From the NCBI RefSeq assembly GCF_019175385.1, contig NC_083340.1, positions 17,558,336 to 17,622,335 of the forward strand: a DNA stretch of 64,000 bases, read 5' to 3'. Positions 1 through 11,917 of the stretch are shown piece after piece. The translations under genes were made by a program, and so were the position numbers. A model generated the notes under the pieces. That model worked only from the letters and a program-made list of their open reading frames with translations. It searched no databases and had not been told where the DNA came from. Within the stretch, counting starts at the first letter, position 1. Every line of letters begins with the position of its first letter. Source of the DNA: Lycium barbarum. Taxonomy: Eukaryota > Streptophyta > Magnoliopsida > Solanales > Solanaceae.

Positions 1-1996
1 ATGGAAACACAATAGTTTGCAAACATAAAAGCATAACTGACTCTGTGAACTAACATATGTCTATGAAACCTCTAAAACATGTCTGAATACTAACTACCAG
101 GACATGGCCCTGGACTACCATAAACTAAAACTAATGCAGACTCCATGTTGAACCCCGAGAGAAGTGGGGCTCACCAATAAGCTGATATCTGAAGTGATCC
201 TACTGTGCAGATGTATGCTCCTGAAAACCGGTATCTGCACCGTGAAGTGCAGGCCCCGGGCAAAAGGGACGTTAGTACATGGTGAATAGTACTAGTATGT
301 AAAACCTGCTGAAATGAAGAACATGGCACAACATAGATATAGGATACGAACTGAAACTGAATGTAACTTGAACATGAAACGTGAGTGAAATCTTAAAACA
401 GTAATCAATAGAAATACTTGTATGTAAAACTACTTGTAACGTGGGGAATGCTATAGTATAACTGACAACATGGTCTGGTACTTGCGTCCTACCAGCAGAA
501 CACTCACAACCTTGCCAGGGATATGAGATTTAAGTAATAATAAGCATGTAAGGATCCAAACTGCATAATGAAGGTGTTGCCTCCTTGCTGACAACCCTTA
601 TCCTACGGTGGCTACGTAGTTTCAGGCTATCTGAGCCTTCTCGGTTAACTAAGCAATTCCCAAAACATGAACATAATATAGTTGGCTAAGAAGCCCATGA
701 TTTTCATGAAATAACTTGTAATCATGATTTCACGAAATAACTTGTAACTTGGTTTCATGAAATATCTTGTAATATGGTTTCATAAGATAACTTGTCATAG
801 TCTTGCAAACATATTCTTGATTCATGAGTAATAACAATAGTTCATAATTATATATATATAATTGACTTGAAAACATGCTTGTAACTTGCTACATAAAATC
901 ATAAAGTTTCATATACACATAATGAGAATACATGAGGAAGAATTCATGATTCATGGATTAAGCTAGGGTTCCTAATAACCGTAATGGAAGATTAGGAATA
1001 CAATAACGAATAGAGATACAAAATTCATGGACATAATTACATAAATACGGGCTACCAATATGTTGGGTTTAATGCCCTAGGATTTGAACTTCATGAATAT
1101 CAAGAAACGGAGCATGGGGAAGAACGTAGAGATTCCCACATGTGGATGGAAGTTCTACATACCTTAATTGCTCCAAAATTTGAATTAAAGATTTGAGCTT
1201 TGAAGAAGATTTCCAAAATCTTGAATTCTTGAACCTTGAGATGGGTTTTCTTGAAAACCCTAGTTTTAGAATGATAATTTCTTGTTTAGATTACAAGGAT
1301 AGGTGTTAGAATTGAGTTGGAATAATTAGAGTAGACTTACCTAGGTGTTCTTGATGATGGAAGATGGTAGGAAGTCGTTCTAGGGCTTGAAGGAATGAAA
1401 AATAATGATTTGAACTGGTATGGACGAATATATACTGTCCTGGGAAAATGCAGTTTACGTCCAGCACTGTGCTGGCCGTATTTTGCAATATGGACTGCAC
1501 TGCGTCTCTTTAGTAAAATGGCCATAACTCTTTGCACATATGTCCGTTTGACGCCCATAATATACCGTTGGAAAGGTATTTCAAAGCTCTACAACTTTCA
1601 TCAAGAAAGTTTTCCCAAATTCCAAATACGTTTTGAAATACGGGCCGTAAACTGAAATACGGTCCGTATTTAACCATGTGACATCAAAATGCCAAATTCC
1701 AGAATGTTCAGAAATTCTTGGTTTCAGTTTACGATTTGAAATACGGGCCGTATAGTGAAATACTGTCCGTATTTAACCATATGACATTCAACTGCCAAAT
1801 TCCAGAATGCTCAGAAATCCTTGGTACCAGTTTACGACTTGGTTTACGGCCCGTAAACTGAAATATGTCCACTGTTCATGGGCGTAAACCACTATCTCAC
1901 AACTGAACAGGAAAATTCTAATTCCCACATTCTTTATCTGATTTTTCAAGTCTAGGATCATGGTTAAAGCTTACGTTAAAGGTACGAAGTGTTACA
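1..1996 (-). mobile_element. Gypsy-type LTR fragment, cut by the left window edge
   Basis: Noncoding AT-rich sequence. Read on the minus strand it begins TGTAACACTTCGTACC at 1996, a typical start for a plant Ty3/Gypsy LTR, and it carries a GC-rich block near 180-300 of the kind found inside such LTRs. No reading frame in it resembles a protein. The far end lies outside the window, so a solo LTR cannot be told from the end of a full element. The right flank gave no clear target-site duplication to test. Confidence 0.45.
1630..1875. repeat. Tandem repeat, 103-bp period, with TACGGCCCGTA-type palindromes
   Basis: The motif CGGGCCGT or CGGCCCGT recurs at 1641, 1744 and 1847, exactly 103 bp apart. 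Each copy is followed by a second half-site (gGTCCGTATTTAACCAT) and the phrase GCCAAATTCCAGAATG. The third copy is partial. It lies inside the LTR-like fragment. Confidence 0.75.
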
Positions 1997-2089
1997 GGGT
2001 CATCTCGACGTTTGCACCTGTGGACCGGTCAAATAGTAGATTTAGCTAGCTTTCTTATTTTGCTTTTCTCTTTCTTATTTGCAGACACT

Positions 2090-2420
2090 ATCTGGACAAA
2101 AAGGTGCTCACAAGTTACAACTCGATTTCTAGACATTGATTCGTATTATTACATCACATAACAAGAGTGCAGCTATTGATTTTGCATAGGCATTTTACTC
2201 ACATATTAACAAGCAACCATACAAAGCTCTATATAAAACAAGTTAAAAAGGTGCTTACAACTTGATTTCTAGATAACAAGCAACAAAAATCATATTAGCA
2301 ACCAATTCTTAGCATCTATTGTAGCTATTAATTTTGCATAGGCTTTTCACCACATATTAACAATACAAAGCAGATTTGAGGCTTTTCTAATTTCTACACA
2401 AATCATAAGATCTAATTCAC
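2090..2420. repeat. Diverged tandem duplication of about 154 bp
   Basis: The phrase TTTTGCATAGGC followed by CACATATTAACAA and TACAAAGC occurs near 2180 and again about 154 bp later. Each copy is preceded by an AAGGTGCT(T/C)ACAA(C/G)TT phrase with TCGATTTCTAG or TTGATTTCTAG. A third, shorter match to that phrase is near 2507. No coding potential seen. Confidence 0.55.
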
Positions 2421-2597
2421 AACTCCCATGTTTACAAAACAATTGAATTTTTTTTTTAAAAGAGAGAGATAGAGAAAAACTAGGGTTTTGGACTGATAGA
2501 GAATAAAAAGGTACTTACAGGTCGATTTCTCAGTCGTGAGTTTACCGGAGCGTGGGCTGAACGCGCCAAAGAAGACGTCGGTAATTTAGGGTACTAA

Positions 2598-2825
2598 GAG
2601 CCCGTTTGGATTGGCTTATAAGCTGTTTTCAGCTTTTTTGAGTGTTTGGCTGCCCAGCTTAAAGTCATTTTGTGCTTAGAATAAGCTCAAAAAAATAATT
2701 GGGCCCATTTGACTTAGCTTATTTAAAGCAGCTTATAAGCCAAAAAAAAAAGTTAGACTACCCAATTTATTTTTAGCTTATAAGCTGTTTGCACCTTACA
2801 GGCATAAGCCCATCCAAACAGGCTC
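2598..2825. mobile_element. Tourist/Harbinger-like MITE
   Basis: Terminal inverted repeats GAGCCCGTTTGGAT at the left and ATCCAAACAGGCTC at the right (one mismatch) flank 228 bp of noncoding AT-rich sequence with internal inverted AGCTTATAAGC motifs. The 3-bp target duplication TAA lies at 2595-2597 and 2826-2828, as expected for PIF/Harbinger-type MITEs. A related shorter copy is at 61298-61460. Confidence 0.75.
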
Positions 2826-2935
2826 TAATAATCGATCTCAATTGGGATATTTTCTGAGTATCGTCTATTTTGACGTGCTTATCTTTTCCTATTTATATAG
2901 CCCCAAAAATACTTAGGGTGAAATTCATTAACAAA

Positions 2936-2990
2936 TCTATATATATAAAAAAGAAGAGGTACAAGTAATGTGGTTAAGCCAAGTGATAAC
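2936..2990 (+). mobile_element. Helitron-like 5' end, interrupted by the big LTR element
   Basis: The sequence A|TCTATATATATAAAA followed by GAGGTACAAGTAATGTGG has the 5'-TC start preceded by A that is typical of Helitrons. A near copy occurs at 18859, giving GAGGTGCAAGTAATATGA. After the 15.5 kb insertion the same repeat resumes at 18453 with AAGCCACTTGGCAATTTTAAGAC, which the 18859 copy has uninterrupted. The LTR element thus landed about 50 bp inside an older repeat. The 3' end of this copy was not identified. Confidence 0.5.
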
Positions 2991-5900
2991 TGTCGCACCC
3001 CATTTTAACCCGGAGTCAAATTAGAGAGCACGACATATTGGTGATTCCTATTTGTTTGTTTTATTTAAGGAGTCGCCACCTAATTGATTTAACGATGAAT
3101 TAGGACACCTAAATGTTAACTAAGGCAGAGTTAAAACTAAACCTCAATTAATAGTCTGCTTAACCAGTGTGATTCTAGGTAAGGGCTCTATATTATCCTA
3201 AAGGGAATGGGTTAGGCATCCTTTAGAATCCGTTAACTTACGGTTATCCGACCAAACTTAGGTTAATTAATTAAGATGGAAATTCATATAAAAGAGGACT
3301 TTGAATGCCATTTTAAATAAACTCGTAAATATTACTAAGGCTTTAAATCAAATGCTATTTAGAAATAAAACTTATAAAAGATAGTTTGCATAAAAGAGGA
3401 TTTTAGATGCAATTTAAATAAAGCTTAAAATGTTGCTAAGACTTTATATGAAAGTAATAATGATGTCGTTTGATATAATACTTGTAGAAAATATGATGTA
3501 TTGCATAAAAGAAGATTTTAAAGGCTATTTAAAACAAAACTTGGACATGCTAAAACCTTGAATGAAAATGTAATAATGTTCTTGAAAATAAGACTTGCAA
3601 AAATATAACAACTCGCTATAGCAAAATGTAAACTTTAGAAAATTTTTTGTATTATATCAATATGGTGATGTAAAATACCTAAACTTATTTTCTTTAAAAT
3701 GTGATGGATAGGGTATGAATTTTCGTTCTTTTATATTAACTATACTTGGCTAAAAGAAGTATATTATTAGATAAACTTTGAAAAATTATTCATAGAATGT
3801 ATTTGAACTTATATTTGCATATTAGTGATGTTTTGGAACTTCTGGGATAGTGAGCATGAAATATGATTCTTTTAACTCAATATATAAGGTCATGCTATTT
3901 TGCAAATCAATTATGCTAAATAAAATAAATATTATAAATTTTAATGTAAAAAATAATAGAGAGTGAAACGTATGGCATCAATTATCAGTTCAACTACCCA
4001 TTACTAAACTAAACCCCACTAGTTTGCTAAGGTTCATCTAATTTAAGAAAATAAAGCAACATAAAGGGTTAGTTGCATAATACAAGTTAAATGCACAAAA
4101 TAAAATAAAAAGGGGTAAATAAAAAATCGAATGGGCCAGCCCCTTTGGGAACTGCTGGACCTATTTGTTGTTGGGCTTCGGCCCAGCAACATTAATATAT
4201 TGCTGCGGGTTGAGGATGAATCGAGAGGAGAATTTCGTTGGGCTTTGGCCCAATACCGAATGCGGGAGAAGAACAAGTCCCTCGGACTCGTATGCGATGG
4301 TCATGTATAGAGAAAAAGAAAAGGATTAGTATCTACTCAATGAATGAAATTAAACATGTAAAAAAGAAATAAATTCGAGACAAATCCAAGATTATGCATA
4401 CTGTGTATATTTAAGAGGAAAATGAAATATTTAAGAGGAAAATGAAATAGAGATGGAAAGAAAAGGGAAGGCCTTAAACCAATTCAAACACCAAAAATCA
4501 GACAGATCGTTTAGAACCAACTCAGCCTGGCATATTCGATTACATGGAAGGGAGTTTTTAATGATGCTTGTAAGAAAAGCGTAAAGAAAAGGGTCAACCA
4601 TTCAACAAAAAGATAAAGAAGGGACAAGCCCACATGCAGTTTTAGAAATGTGCAAACCAAAACCAAACATACCAAAGCAAAACCAAACATACCAAAGCAA
4701 ACACAAAGCACAGTTTCATGAGTAACCAGTGGGAATGCCCAGATACCTTAACATCTTTCAAACAGGTAGTCAAATGAACATGCATATCCGACATTCCCAT
4801 TCTAATGTATTAACTAGATGCAGCAACTTCACCATTCATATAGGTTTAGATGAATATATCCTGAGGATGTATGCTCACATGCTTCATATAATGCCCATAA
4901 GTAAGCTTAAACAGATTCAACTCAAACAGGGAGTGACCTCATATCATACAATTAGCATGTTTTATCAATAGGGAACCTCAAAATACACTTTCATAAAATG
5001 TTGTTCGCCCTTATTAACATGTTCTAAAATCTAAAAAGATGGAAACTAACAGCAAATTAAACTGGAAACTACCCTTTTTCTTTTAAAGAAAACATGCTAC
5101 TGACATGAGGTGCAAATTCAACTTGTTTTGAAGGAAAGAAAAAATAAGCACAGAGCCTGTCCTTAATTCAAAAGATTTAAAATCAATTCTATACTCAAAA
5201 GAGAATAAACCAAATAAGTAGTTGTTGCACTCATAAAGCAGTTTTAGAAGGCAAAAAGGCCTGTTTTCATCACTACCTATTTTCAATCCAATATACGAAT
5301 TCAGGCAGCGTAGTACTTTGAATACACTGAGCTACTTTGGGCTCTTCCAAATAAATATTCAACCTCACGGCCACATTTCTTATCAACTATCTCGGGTAAA
5401 CACACACATGGGCAGCTTCATTTCTTAATCAACAGGCAAATACAAGACAAAGAAACATACATTCGTCTAATCCTAATATTTGATGTTCAATCCAAATGCA
5501 TATTAACATCTGCCTTTGTCCAAAAAAAGCTGACATTTGATCTTACTAAAACATGCTTTACACAATTTAACAGAGTACCTTACACATATGTGAACGACCT
5601 ACAAACACATAAAGAGTATAAACCAGCTTGAAACGCATAAGGCAAGGTTTATTAAATCACCATCAATGCTAGTTGGAGTTGTTTTCATGGCACATTTTGA
5701 GATAGTTCAAATTAGGCAAGTTTTCATTAGTTAACAATCAAGATTGGTCAAGGTGACTCAACAATCATCTATGATTCAAAACCAGGCAGACTCGTACTGA
5801 CACTGTCCCATATCAACCAACAAACATTCATGATTTAGGCCTTTTACTACTGATGTGAGATTCATATTAACAGCTAATCACATTTAATCTGAACAACAAT

Positions 5901-7852
5901 AGTAATGTAAGCTCAAAAAACCAGACCAGAGGTTCATAAGGCATCAATCCCATTCAGATAAGGGAAACAATAATGACAAATGAGGTTAACATCATATCAT
6001 AAAGCTTATGCTCAGTGCTGACCATATCCAAGCTTAAAGCAGATGACTATACCAATATGGGGCTAGCGAAATTGTAAAGTGCTAGTTCAATACTAATCAT
6101 GTTCAACTCACGACAGTCGATTATGACAATATGAACCAGTATGAACCTCAAACCAATCTTTTGACATCGATCATATTCCGCCTTAACAAACAGTCATGGC
6201 AAGGTAAGCTAGAGGGAATTTCAGCTAACCAAACCAGCAACTATCATCTAGCGTTAATCGAATTCGATTTAAACATGCAGTAAGGATGTGGTAAACTAAC
6301 CTAAGTCTCGAACTATCTATTCGACATTAATTCTAGAAACTTAGACAAACAACCATGACTTTATAGACCAAATAAATCTTAAACTAATCAGCCAACATCA
6401 ATCATATCAATTTAAACAAAACAGCTACGACATTGTCGACTAAAAGGGACTTCAATTAACCAACATCAAATTTAATAACACCAATTATTCAGCGTCTTGG
6501 TATGGTTAATCCGGATTTAAAACATGTATAAACACTGCTTAATTACCAGCAAAACTCTTCAATTGCACTAATATAGCAGACTGCATACATTAATGAAATC
6601 ATTACTAAATCAATTCACACGAAAATTCATAAACGAACTAAGCTACCAAGATGAAAATAAACTAAGATGAGGAACAAATTACCTTCTTCGGGTGCAGCGA
6701 AGTGAGGCGAGGGTTTCGATATCTACCTCGAACACTTTGGAATTCGAACTTGCGTATGCTCGGATTAAAAGCGACCCAGAGGCAAGTAAAAAAAATAGAA
6801 AATTGATTTAATGTTCTTGGTTCGACGTTTAGAATTTTTCTTATGACTACTGAAAACTTGATATATATATATATATATATTTGGAGAATTTTGGGGTTTC
6901 AAGATCTTTAATTTTCAGGGGGTTTCTACGGCTAAAAGAAAACGGATTCTTGGAGGAATTTTATGAAACGAACAAAGATCCTCTGTTCTTGAGGGATTTC
7001 ACCCATCAAAAATCCTCCTTATTTTTTAGGGATTTCGGGTTCAAGCCCCGTCTTTTGCAAGGGGATTTTTTTTTGGGGTTTCAAAACTTCGTATTTTGAA
7101 GGGAAAAGGGTGGGGGTTTCCGCCTCCTCCCTGATGACTCGAGAAAAAGACCATTTATAAGGTGGGTTTAGGGTTCTTGATGAAGAAAGAGAGAGAGGAG
7201 CGGGGGGACAGGAGAACGTGGGGAACAGAGGGAAGTGGGAGCGGGGTGCAGGCGGCGGTGGTGGGGACGAGAGATGATGAAGGAGAGGAGCGGATGGGGA
7301 AAAGGGGAGAAGAGAGAGGAAGGAGAGAAAGAGATGGGGGTGGCGGCTTGAAGGAGAAAAAATGAAGGAAACCCTAATGGGTTTCCTTTGTTAAGTGAAA
7401 GGGGCGGGTCGGGTCGGTGATTTAATGGACTGGGTTGGCTGAAATATGGGCTGGTTTGGCTAAAATATGGGCTGGGCAAAATTAAAAGAGTGGGCTGGTC
7501 CGAAAATGTTGGTTAATTATTTGGGCTGGGGTGAATTAAGTTGGGCTAGTAAATTAAAATGACACCAGGTAAATTAAAATGTGAACTGGTTTTGTGAATT
7601 GGTCCGAAAATAGTATGAGTTGATTGGGCTACTACATTTAAATAAAAGACCTATTTAAATAAACTTGTGTTAAAATATTACTTAATATAAAATATGCAAT
7701 TATTGGTGCTCAGATAAAAATGGCGTTGTAATAGCCGTGCAATAATATTTCGAAAATCCATAGTAAATAAACACTATTATTTAATTATGCAAAGATAAAT
7801 GCGATGCATGTGCGTAAGCTGGCAAAAATGTCGAAATGATAAAATTGTGAAT

Positions 7853-7895
<43 letters not shown>

Positions 7896-8044
7896 GTAAC
7901 TGTAATAGAATAATAAAACGTGAGTATTAATAAGAGGCTAATAATTATAGTAAAATATAAATATATATTTTTTAATTTTCCCAAAATATTAGAAGCGTAA
8001 ATAGGTATTTCGGAGGAGAGGCGGGACAAAATTGGGTGTCAACA
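2991..8044 (-). repeat. 3' LTR of the Ogre-like element
   Basis: 5054 bp. Read on the minus strand it starts TGTTGACACCCAATTTTG and ends GGGGTGCGACA. It contains a (TAA)n run near 7852-7896 and a short (TA)n near 6860, both of different length in the partner LTR. Apart from these and one patch near 3008-3040 it is almost identical to 13389-18447. Short open frames inside it occur identically in both LTRs and look like no known protein. Confidence 0.88.
7153..7159 (-). promoter_or_regulatory. Candidate LTR promoter TATA box (3' LTR copy)
   Basis: On the minus strand CCTTATAAATGG lies about 885 bp from the LTR start and follows a strongly pyrimidine-rich stretch (7165-7375, minus strand). The identical site in the 5' LTR is 17547-17553, which is the copy that would drive the element. 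Placement by motif only. Confidence 0.35.
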
Positions 8045-8064
8045 ACTTGTCCCTCTTTGCCCGG
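8045..8064 (-). other. Polypurine tract of the Ogre-like element
   Basis: On the minus strand CCGGGCAAAGAGGGACAAGT runs directly into the LTR start TGTTGACACC. A purine-rich run touching the LTR is the expected plus-strand primer. With the primer-binding site at the other end it fixes the element's orientation as minus. Confidence 0.7.
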
Positions 8065-8610
8065 TAATGATGAAAAGAGTTGTCGGGCAAAGACGTTGAC
8101 TCAATAGCCTATTTTGTCCCGGCTAAAGGAAACTTGAGAAGTATATGACCGAACTCCGGTCTCTGAGTTGCCTACATATCTCGGGCTGCACGAGAATTAG
8201 GTCAAGTGTAGTTCTGGGACAACTACGACACCTTATGACTAACGATTGGCGCGAATCTTTGCAAAATATTATCCCAATGTCGAATTATGATGGCACTGGG
8301 TATTGTGAGAGAACTTGAGAATTCTGAAAATTGAATTGGTGGAATGCAGGTAGAATACTTGTGATTAGAGACGAGTGTTCGAGGTAGATCCTTGACCCGT
8401 GTCGGGAAGTCTGCTTATCCTTCCCAACGCATTGCCCCAGTTCGCTGCCGAAGAAATAGTTCCACGAGTTGATGTGTGATGCCGACTTCAATATGGTCGA
8501 AAGCCACCAGCTAAAAACAATTGTTAGCAATAAACAAATATATGTGTAAATAAGACAAGGCTGAAGAAGTTTACACTTGTAACCCCTGTTTCGAAGGTTG
8601 AATCCACAAC
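8065..8610 (-). other. 3' untranslated stretch of the Ogre-like element
   Basis: No coding motif seen. It holds one copy (8151-8220) of a motif of roughly 65 bp, GAACTC..GAGTTGCCTACATATC..GGTC..GTAGTTC, which recurs at 11778-11845 and in diverged form near 11886 within the same element. Confidence 0.5.
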
Positions 8611-10160
8611 ATACCCGCATTCGGAGGTGGGTGCCTGAACTGAAATATGAAATACCCGCATTCGGAGGTGGGTGCCTGAACTGAAATGTAAAATACCCGC
8701 ATTCGGAGGTGGGCGCCTGAACTGAAATGTAAAATACCCGCATTCGGAGGTGGGCGCCTGAACTGAAATATAAGATACCCGCATTCGGAGGTGGGCGCCT
8801 GAACTGAAATATAAGATACCCGCATTCGGAGGTGGGCGCCTGAACTGAAATATAAAATACCCGCATTCGGAGGTGGGCGCCTGAACTGAAATATAAAATA
8901 CCAGCATTCGGAGGTGGGCGCCTGAACTGAAATATAAAATACCCGCATTCGGAGGTGGGCGCCTGAACTGAAATATAAAATACCCGCATTCGGAGGTGGG
9001 CGCCTGAACTGAAATATAAGATACCCGCATTCGGAGGTGGGCGCCTGAACTGAAATATAAGATACCCGCATTCGGAGGTGGGCGCCTGAACTGAAATATA
9101 AAATACCCGCATTCGGAGGTGGGCGCCTGAACTGAAATATAAAATACCAGCATTCGGAGGTGGGCGCCTGAACTGAAATATAAAATACCCGCATTCGGAG
9201 GTGGGCGCCTGAACTGAAATATAAAATACCCGCATTCGGAGGTGGGCGCCTGAACTGAAATATAAAATACCCGCATTCGGAGGTGGGCGCCTGAACTGCA
9301 ATATAAAATACCCGCATTCGGAGGTGGGCGCCTGAACTGAAATATAAAATACCCGCATTCGGAGGTGGGCGCCTGAACTGAAATATAAAATACCCGCATT
9401 CGGAGGTGGGCGCCTGAACTGAAATATAAAATACCCGCATTCGGAGGTGGGCGCCTGAACTGAAATATAAAATACCCGCATTCGGAGGTGGGCGCCTGAA
9501 CTGAAATATAAAATACCCGCATTCGGAGGTGGGCGCCTGAACTGAAATATAGAATACCCGCATTCGGAGGTGGGCGCCTGAACTGAAATATAAAATACCC
9601 GCATTCGGAGGTGAGCGCCTGAACTGAAATATAAAATACCCGCATTCGGAGGTGGGCGCCTGAACTGAAATATAAAATACCCGCATTCGGAGGTGCCTGA
9701 ACTGAAATATAAAATACCCGCATTCGGAGGTGGGTGCCTGAACTGAAATATAAAATACCCGCATTCAGAGGTGGGTGCCTGAACTTAAATATAAGATACC
9801 CGCATTCGGAGGTGGGTGCCTGAACTGAAATATAAAATACCCGCATTCGGAGGTGGGCGCCTGAACTGAAATATAAAATACCCGCATTCGGAGGTGGGCG
9901 CCTGAACTGAAATATAAGATACCCGCATTCGGAGGTGGGCGCCTGAACTGAAATATAAGATACCCGCATTCGGAGGTGGGCGCCTGAACTGAAATATAAA
10001 ATACCCGCATTCGGAGGTGGGCGCCTGAACTGAAATATAAAATACCCGCATTCGGAGGTGGGCGCCTGAACTGAATTTTGAAATACTCGCATTCTAAGGT
10101 GGGTGCCTAAATTAAATTTTGAAATACCCGCATTCTAAGGTGGGTGCCTAAACTGAAATA
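8611..10160. repeat. 41-bp minisatellite array, 38 units
   Basis: The core GCATTCGGAGGTGGGCGCCT repeats every 41 bp. The CATTC anchor occurs at 8618 and then at 41-bp steps to 10131, giving 38 anchors, with a single 37-bp unit (9684 to 9721) that lost 4 bp. Inner units are nearly identical; the first units and the last two (from 10061) are diverged. Variant bases (AAGATAC and CCAGC) recur in the same order 246 bp apart, at 8771/9017, 8812/9058 and about 8902/9148, showing a six-unit block that was duplicated once. In the element's orientation the array lies close to the 3' LTR. Confidence 0.95.
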
Positions 10161-10650
10161 TAATCCACGTCCACTTCCACGGTACAAAAAAAAATGTAAA
10201 TCCTCATCCACTTCCACAGTGCAGAAAAATAAAACCACGTCCACTTCCACAGTTCAAAATATAAATCTACGTCCGCATGTAACGGTACAAAAAATAAATC
10301 CATATCCACTTCCACAGTGCAGAAAAATAAATCCACGTCCGCATTTCACGGTACAAAAATGTAAATCCATATCCACTTCCACAGTGCAGAAAAATAAATC
10401 CACGTATATTTCCACATCTGTATCATACGGTTGTTTGAAATAAATCCCTTTCTATTTCCACGCCCGTATTATACGGTGCAAAAATAAATCCACTTTTACT
10501 TTCGAAAAAATAAATCTGCATCCACTCTCCATAATTATATGTGTATTTTTTTTCTTTTGTAACATAAATCTACTTCCACTTCCGCGCTCACATCCACAGT
10601 GTAAGTGTAAAACCACGTCCACTTTAGAAATAGTATTGTAGAAAGGTATC
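10160..10650. repeat. Degenerate tandem array of TCCACTTCCACAGTGCA-type units
   Basis: Units such as AAATCCACGTCCACTTCCAC followed by GGTAC or AGTGC recur at about 32-40 bp spacing (anchors at 10171, 10208 and 10241, then looser to about 10620). It abuts the last diverged 41-bp units and shares their AAACTGAAATATAA edge. No convincing protein in any frame. Confidence 0.7.
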
Positions 10651-11917
10651 CACATCTTAATCCATGTCCCGTTGTGACGGAAGTTAAATTTATAATTATC
10701 CCCACAATTTAATATACGACGCAAAATTTCGATCTTGTTACCTTATTAAAATACCACATTCTAAAAGAACTTTGTTAGCGACTCGAAATAAATAAATATG
10801 TATAAAGTGATAGCAAAATTGAGGAATTCAAACCAATAACAGATGACCAATGTCAGTATCCACTTTGGAAAAGGTTAAATCCACGATTATATGTACTTGA
10901 TCCATCGAGAAATGCCACGAGCTAAAATAACTGTTAGTGATAAGAATATGTAAATAGCTGGGTTTGAAAGAATTATGCTCACAGCCCTTGGTTGAGAAGA
11001 TAAATTTGTGTCCACTGCTGCGATCGAAATTTCATGACGAGTGGCACGACGCCCACCGTTCAGCACAAGCTACCTTTGCATCCACGTTGAAGATTAATGC
11101 ATTTTGAAGAAAGCTAACTCTTTGATCATATCCATAACTAAAATTTGAAGAAGAGTCAAATATGCGTCACATCTATGTTAATTGAAACCTGTCTCATCAA
11201 AGAAAAGTTGTGAGTTTACAGAAAATTGATTGACTTGTGCTTGTTGGGGAACTTGGCCCTTGAATTGATTTTTTCTTCGGTTGCGTCCACGTTCTTCGAT
11301 GTCCCACCAGATATTTTGCTTTGCCCGGGAGTTTCAGTTATAAGTAATAAAAGTGTATTTTGAGAATAACGAGATTTGGATGACTTCGAAGAGAAATACT
11401 TAGTGGCTCTAATAGATAGAATGATTGTGAAGACTCGAATTTGAATTTATCAACATTTTTAGAAAGATATGGGCGGACTTTTATTTAGAATCGTCAAACA
11501 TTTAAGACCACTTTTGTGCTAACTTCTAAAAATTGTCCCAGTTTCAAGTCCTGGAGGCACTTGGTTCTAAACGATTGAAAAGTGAGAACTTATAATGAAA
11601 GTTTTTTTGGAAGCGATTTGACCGATTTCAAAAATTTGTCCCAGTTTCAAGATACTAAGACATATGAATTTAAACAGTGGGAAGACCAAAATCTTATATA
11701 AAAATCCTTATGTATCTTGTAGGAACTACAATGGTTTGGACAAGAACAGAAGATATTGAAAAATTTAAAAACTAGAAGGGCCGAACCCGCCTCGGGTTGT
11801 CTACGTATCCTAAAGGAATCAGGTCAGACGTAGTTCGTGATTAAAATAAGAACTTTTGAGTTTTTGTTTTTAATAAAAGGGAGGGTCGAACCCGATGTGG
11901 GTTGCCTAAATTGAAAT
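10651..11917 (-). other. Noncoding interior of the Ogre-like element
   Basis: AT-rich sequence without recognisable protein motifs. It contains the GAACCCG..GGGTTG(T/C)CTACGTATCC motif at 11778-11845 and a lone diverged copy of the 41-bp unit at 11904-11948. It stands where an autonomous Ogre-type element would carry pol. Confidence 0.5.

Noticed and set aside
4043..5286. Small open frames at 4043-4276, 4511-4711, 4729-4971 and 5083-5286, repeated about 10.4 kb later
   Set aside because: They are duplicated only because they lie inside the two LTRs; their sequences resemble no protein and are low-complexity in part.
7162..7479. Arg/Gly-rich and Pro/Ser-rich frames on both strands
   Set aside because: They reflect the purine-rich/pyrimidine-rich composition of this part of the LTR.
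8285..10092. Three overlapping long minus-strand reading frames of about 400-520 codons
   Set aside because: They are the 41-bp minisatellite read in three phases; there is no unique domain, and the frames exist only because the unit has no minus-strand stop.
8611..10160. CRISPR-like regular repeat array
   Set aside because: The repeats are contiguous 41-bp units without unique spacers, in a plant retrotransposon.
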